Positions 14,178 to 16,641 of a stretch of DNA of 16,641 nucleotides are shown one piece after another. Source of the stretch: an uncultured Flavobacterium sp. (GTDB taxonomy: Bacteria; Bacteroidota; Bacteroidia; Flavobacteriales; Flavobacteriaceae); NCBI RefSeq assembly GCF_937876455.1, contig NZ_CALFIG010000006.1, positions 1-16,641 of the forward strand, written 5' to 3'. How positions within the stretch are numbered: position 1 is the first letter of the stretch; every line of letters starts with the position of its first letter. The notes under the pieces were generated by a model. It was not told the origin of the DNA. It searched no databases and saw nothing but the letters and a program-made list of their open reading frames with translations. Made by a program: the position numbers and the translations under genes.

Positions 14178-14872
14178 TAATTTTCTAAAATAGTTACAAT
14201 TTCCTCTTTCTTGTTTCGGCTCAGTGGTATTTTCTCTCCGTCAATTTCTATATGTTTACTGTTAAACCGTTCTACTTTATCTAAATTAACAATATAAGAT
14301 TTATGAATTCGTAAGAAATGTTCTTTAGGTAATTCACTCTCAAAAGCTTTCATTGTAGATAAAACGAGGTGTGTTTCGTTATACGTAACGACTTTAATGT
14401 AATCTCCAAAAGCTTCTACCCATTTAATTTTAGAAGTAAAAACTTTTATTTTTTTTAAATTACTTTTAATAATTATATGTGGCCCGTGATCGTCATTAGT
14501 AACATCCCGTTTTAAGTGGTACATTTCAACTGCTTTTTTTACGGAAATTAAAAAGCGTTCTTTTTTGATAGGTTTTTGTAGAAAATCTACGGCAGCATAA
14601 TCAAATGCTTTTACGGCATAATCTGCTTTTGAAGTAACAAAAATGATTTGTGGTTTTACTTTTAAGCCATCTAGTAAATCAAAACCAGTAATGTGTGGCA
14701 TTTCAATATCTAGAAAAATTAAATCTACAAGATGATTAGAAATGTAGTTTTTAGCGTCTAAAGCATTGGAAAAATCACCACTTAATTTAAGATGTATGTG
14801 TTCTTTAATTAATTTGGCAATAGTCATCCTTTGAATAGAGCTATCATCAACAACTATTGTATTTAACTTCAT
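14174..14872 (-). CDS. LytTR-family two-component response regulator
   Basis: 232-residue regulator. The receiver domain (about 3-115) has the acidic pair Asp9-Asp10, phosphoacceptor Asp55 in LIFLDIEMPHITGFDLL, Thr80 in IIFVTSKADYAVKAF and Lys100 in FLQKPI, so it should be phosphorylatable. The LytTR DNA-binding domain (about 135-232) shows VFTSKIKWVEAFGDYIKV, HFLRIHKSYIVNLDKV and IEIDGEKIPLSRNKKEE. No histidine kinase is nearby, so it is an orphan here; its partner is probably a LytS/YehU-type kinase elsewhere. Targets are unknown. It faces priA tail to tail and is divergent from rpsF. No convincing -7 box is seen; a TATATTTA (minus strand, 14913-14920) lies 40 nt before the ATG with one mismatch. 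Confidence 0.93.
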   Translation of the reverse strand: MKLNTIVVDDSSIQRMTIAKLIKEHIHLKLSGDFSNALDAKNYISNHLVDLIFLDIEMPHITGFDLLDGLKVKPQIIFVTSKADYAVKAFDYAAVDFLQKPIKKERFLISVKKAVEMYHLKRDVTNDDHGPHIIIKSNLKKIKVFTSKIKWVEAFGDYIKVVTYNETHLVLSTMKAFESELPKEHFLRIHKSYIVNLDKVERFNSKHIEIDGEKIPLSRNKKEEIVTILENY

Positions 14873-14974
14873 GGTTTAGAGATGTTTTTACTCAAATTTG
14901 TTTTTCAAATGCTAAATATAGGAAAAAAAACAAAAACCATCTCAATTCTTTATAAAACTTTTAGTTATTGTATG

Positions 14975-15005
14975 TTTGGAGATTAAATAAAAAACTGTAT
15001 CTTTG
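14975..15005 (+). promoter_or_regulatory. Promoter of the rpsF-rpsR-rplI operon
   Basis: TTTG (14975-14978), 19-nt spacer, TATCTTTG (14998-15005), then 23 nt to the rpsF ATG. The implied leader is too short for an S6:S18-binding leader structure ahead of rpsF. Confidence 0.72.
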
Positions 15006-15028
15006 CACGCAATTTAAAAATAATAATT

Positions 15029-15370
15029 ATGAAAAATTATGAAACTGTTTTCATTTTGAATCCCGTTTTATCTGAGCAACAGGTAAAGGAAACAGTAAGC
15101 AAATTTGAAGATTTTCTTACGTCTAAAGGGGCTCAAATGGTAGCTAAAGAGGATTGGGGCTTAAAAAAATTAGCTTATGAAATCCAAAACAAAAAAAGTG
15201 GTTTTTACCATTTATTTGAATACAAAGCACCTGCTGAATTAATCATTTCTTTAGAGACTGAATTCAGAAGAGACGAGCGCATCATGAGATTCTTAACGGT
15301 TAGTTTAGATAAACATGCTGTATCTTGGGCTGAAAGAAGAAGAGAAAAATTAAAAACTAAAGCAAACTAA
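15029..15370 (+). CDS. rpsF: 30S ribosomal protein S6
   Basis: 113-residue protein of the small ribosomal subunit platform, where it pairs with S18 on 16S rRNA. It starts MKNYETVFILNPVLSEQQV, contains KEDWGLKKLAYEIQNKKSGFYHLFEY, and ends with RRDERIMRFLTVSLDKHA, all diagnostic. Length is normal, with a basic C-terminal tail (ERRREKLKTKAN). First gene of a three-gene operon; the S18 gene begins 2 nt after its stop codon, consistent with coupled synthesis of the S6:S18 pair. Confidence 0.97.
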   Translation: MKNYETVFILNPVLSEQQVKETVSKFEDFLTSKGAQMVAKEDWGLKKLAYEIQNKKSGFYHLFEYKAPAELIISLETEFRRDERIMRFLTVSLDKHAVSWAERRREKLKTKAN

Positions 15371-15372
15371 TT

Positions 15373-15666
15373 ATGTCAATAGAACAATCTGCAAAAGGTA
15401 AAAAAGAAGGAGATATCAGATATCTTACCCCTTTAAATATTGATACAAATAAGCAAAAAAAATACTGTCGTTTTAAAAAATCGGGTATTAAATATGTGGA
15501 TTATAAAGATCCAGATTTTTTGTTAAAGTTTGTAAATGAACAAGGTAAAATTTTACCAAGAAGACTTACAGGTACTTCATTGAAATATCAAAGAAAAGTT
15601 TCTGTAGCAGTTAAAAGAGCACGTCACTTAGCATTAATGCCATACGTAGCGGATTTATTAAAATAA
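15373..15666 (+). CDS. rpsR: 30S ribosomal protein S18
   Basis: 97-residue basic protein of the 30S subunit, partner of S6. The core KKYCRFKKSGIKYVDYKDPD and the RNA-binding ILPRRLTGTSLKYQRKVSVA are the family signature, followed by VKRARHLALMPYVADLLK. A short N-terminal extension (about 15 residues, charged) is typical of this phylum. It follows rpsF with a 2-nt gap and precedes rplI with a 62-nt spacer that contains a potential RNA structure. Confidence 0.97.
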   Translation: MSIEQSAKGKKEGDIRYLTPLNIDTNKQKKYCRFKKSGIKYVDYKDPDFLLKFVNEQGKILPRRLTGTSLKYQRKVSVAVKRARHLALMPYVADLLK

Positions 15667-15676
15667 TTTAAAAACA

Positions 15677-15728
15677 AAGTTGTTGGTTTCCCAATGAGGA
15701 ACCTAACTTCTTAAAAAAGGACAACAAC
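15677..15728 (+). promoter_or_regulatory. Potential RNA structure in the rpsR-rplI spacer
   Basis: AAGTT (15677-15681) can pair with AACTT (15705-15709) around an inner hairpin of GGTT(t)CC with GGAACC (15685-15703). Alternatively GTTGTTG (15679-15685) can pair with CAACAAC (15722-15728), which touches the rplI ATG at 15729 and would cover the GGA at 15719-15721 with the loop. The two pairings exclude each other. No T-tract follows, so it is not a terminator. Regulation is inferred only. Confidence 0.4.
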
Positions 15729-16172
15729 ATGGAACTAATTTTAAAACAAGACGTTCAAAATTTAGGATTTAAAGATGACGTAGTAACAGTTAAAAACGGT
15801 TATGGACGCAATTATTTAATCCCACAAGGTTTTGCTATTTTAGCTACACCTTCTGCTAAAAAAGTATTAGCTGAAAATTTGAAACAAAAAGCACACAAAG
15901 AAGCAAAAATTGTTGCTGATGCAAAAGCTATCGCTGATGCATTAAAAGCTTTAGATATCAAAATTACTGCAAAAGCTGGTGGTGAAAAATTATTTGGTTC
16001 GGTATCAAACGCGGATATTGCAACTGCATTAGAAGCTAATGGACATGCAATCGATAGAAAATTCATTACTAGTGGATTAGTAAAAAGAACAGGTAAATAT
16101 AACGCAACTATCCGTTTACACAGAGAAGTAATCGTTGAATTACCATATGAAATTGTTGCTGAAAAAGCATAA
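15729..16172 (+). CDS. rplI: 50S ribosomal protein L9
   Basis: 147-residue large-subunit protein that binds 23S rRNA near the base of the L1 stalk. The N-terminal RNA-binding domain shows MELILKQDVQNLGFKDDVV and VKNGYGRNYLIPQGFA (20-35). A long Ala/Lys-rich connecting helix follows (about 40-75), then the C-terminal domain with GGEKLFGSVSNADIATAL. Length is normal. Last gene of the ribosomal operon, ended by a strong terminator 22 nt downstream. Confidence 0.97.
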   Translation: MELILKQDVQNLGFKDDVVTVKNGYGRNYLIPQGFAILATPSAKKVLAENLKQKAHKEAKIVADAKAIADALKALDIKITAKAGGEKLFGSVSNADIATALEANGHAIDRKFITSGLVKRTGKYNATIRLHREVIVELPYEIVAEKA

Positions 16173-16194
16173 TTAATTTCTAAAATACAACACT

Positions 16195-16224
16195 AAAAGT
16201 CCCGATATTTTCGGGACTTTTTTT
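16195..16224 (+). terminator. Rho-independent terminator of the rpsF-rpsR-rplI operon
   Basis: AAAAGTCCCGA (16195-16205), loop TATTT, TCGGGACTTTT (16211-16221), then further Ts. Confidence 0.93.
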
Positions 16225-16231
16225 ATATTTA
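16224..16231 (+). promoter_or_regulatory. Candidate -7 box of the DUF6495-like gene
   Basis: TATATTTA, one mismatch from TAnnTTTG, 20 nt before the ATG at 16252. It starts in the T-run of the preceding terminator. Confidence 0.35.
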
Positions 16232-16251
16232 CCCATCATAAAATTGATGGC

Positions 16252-16510
16252 ATGAAGTACGCTCGATTAACAAAAGAACAATTAGAAGAATTACATCCAG
16301 AATTCACCAATTTTTTAGCTACACAATCAATAGATAAAAAAGAATGGGATGAATTAAAAGCTAATAAACCTGAAGTAGCCGAACAAGAACTTGATGTTTT
16401 TTCGGATTTAATTTGGGAAGGAGTTTTAACCAATGCCCAATTTTTGGAACATTTTTCTAAAAATCACATTTTTTTGTTCCATTGTCAAAACGAATGGATT
16501 CAATCTATTT
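16252..16510 (+). CDS. DUF6495-like flavobacterial protein, truncated by chimeric contig end
   Basis: Only the first 86 or so residues look genuine: MKYARLTKEQLEELHPEFTN, then SIDKKEWDELKANKPEVAEQ, ELDVFSDLIWEGVLTNAQFL and HCQNEWIQSI. I recall this pattern as a small conserved flavobacterial protein of unknown function (DUF6495). It is soluble, acidic and has no signal peptide. After about codon 86 the frame enters GC-rich sequence and meets a stop at 16567-16569; the residues encoded there (CFDGV...) do not resemble the family, which is normally longer. The end coordinate given is therefore the estimated junction, not a true stop codon. Confidence 0.6.
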
Positions 16511-16514
16511 GTTT

Positions 16515-16628
16515 CGACGGAGTTTGCTCGAACATGTGCCGCTGCAAAGCACTTCTACCTTCACCGTGACCCGTTCGCAGACGTTGGTAAGGTCGTTCAC
16601 AAGGTTAAACCCTGCCCCGGTCAGTACT
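16515..16628. other. Probable chimeric or contaminant sequence at contig end
   Basis: These 114 bases contain 63 G or C (55 percent), against roughly a third in the rest of the window. The change is abrupt and interrupts a gene. One plus-strand frame stays open and reads FARTCAAAKHFYLHRDPFAD through to KPCPGQY, which suggests real coding sequence from another source, but I do not recognise the protein. Confidence 0.7.
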
Positions 16629-16641
16629 AGATCGGAAGAGC
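16629..16641 (+). other. Illumina adapter remnant
   Basis: The final 13 bases AGATCGGAAGAGC are exactly the common prefix of the Illumina TruSeq adapters, so this end is an untrimmed read terminus and not genomic DNA. Confidence 0.97.

Noticed and set aside
15006..15028. S6:S18-binding leader ahead of rpsF
   Set aside because: Only about 23 nt of A/T-rich sequence separate the -7 box from the ATG, with no hairpin.
16433..16630. 65-residue plus-strand ORF at the right end
   Set aside because: It spans the chimeric junction, joining out-of-frame bases of the DUF6495-like gene to foreign sequence and adapter.

Overview
The window is AT-rich DNA from a member of the Bacteroidetes, most likely Flavobacterium or a close relative. 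The evidence is the rpsF-rpsR-rplI operon without ssb, repeated -7 promoter boxes of the Bacteroidetes type TAnnTTTG about 18-26 nt before start codons, little Shine-Dalgarno signal, flavobacterial-style proteins (acidic pRiA4b-ORF3-like protein, DUF3298-type lipoprotein, DUF6495-type protein), and an orphan LytTR regulator. The window looks like one assembled contig. Its left end cuts an Nramp-type transporter close to its C-terminus. Its right end is not natural: the last 13 bases are the Illumina adapter prefix, preceded by about 114 bases of GC-rich sequence that does not fit the gene it interrupts.

Layout. 1-3015 (minus strand): Nramp-related transporter with a non-canonical metal site, then a two-gene unit (pRiA4b-ORF3-like protein, nucleoid-associated NdpA/YejK-like protein). 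3126-6207 (plus): trxB with its own promoter and terminator, then a unit of lipoprotein, ArsC/Spx-like protein and EamA transporter. 6208-9209 (plus): the housekeeping series yicC-gmk-nadD (RNase-like protein, guanylate kinase, nicotinate-mononucleotide adenylyltransferase). It is interrupted at both internal junctions by a paralogous four-helix-bundle (S23/23S rRNA intervening-sequence protein) gene. 9252-10497: monocistronic YqhD-type aldehyde reductase. 10648-14177: gpsA and priA. 14174-14872 (minus): LytTR response regulator, convergent with priA. 14975-16224: rpsF-rpsR-rplI. 16252-end: start of a DUF6495-like gene, broken by the chimeric contig end.

The most interesting structure is the pair of S23-like modules. 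Each ORF sits exactly inside 33-bp imperfect inverted repeats (7174-7206/7576-7608 and 8193-8225/8591-8623). All four arms are built from four heptamers, and the arms have diverged between the copies while pairing within each copy is largely kept. This is the architecture of 23S rRNA intervening sequences (an ORF in the loop of a long stem), but placed between protein genes of an operon. A third, ORF-less inverted repeat with a different unit lies just upstream, between eamA and yicC. Mobility and RNA processing of these modules are inference; the repeats and their geometry are directly visible.
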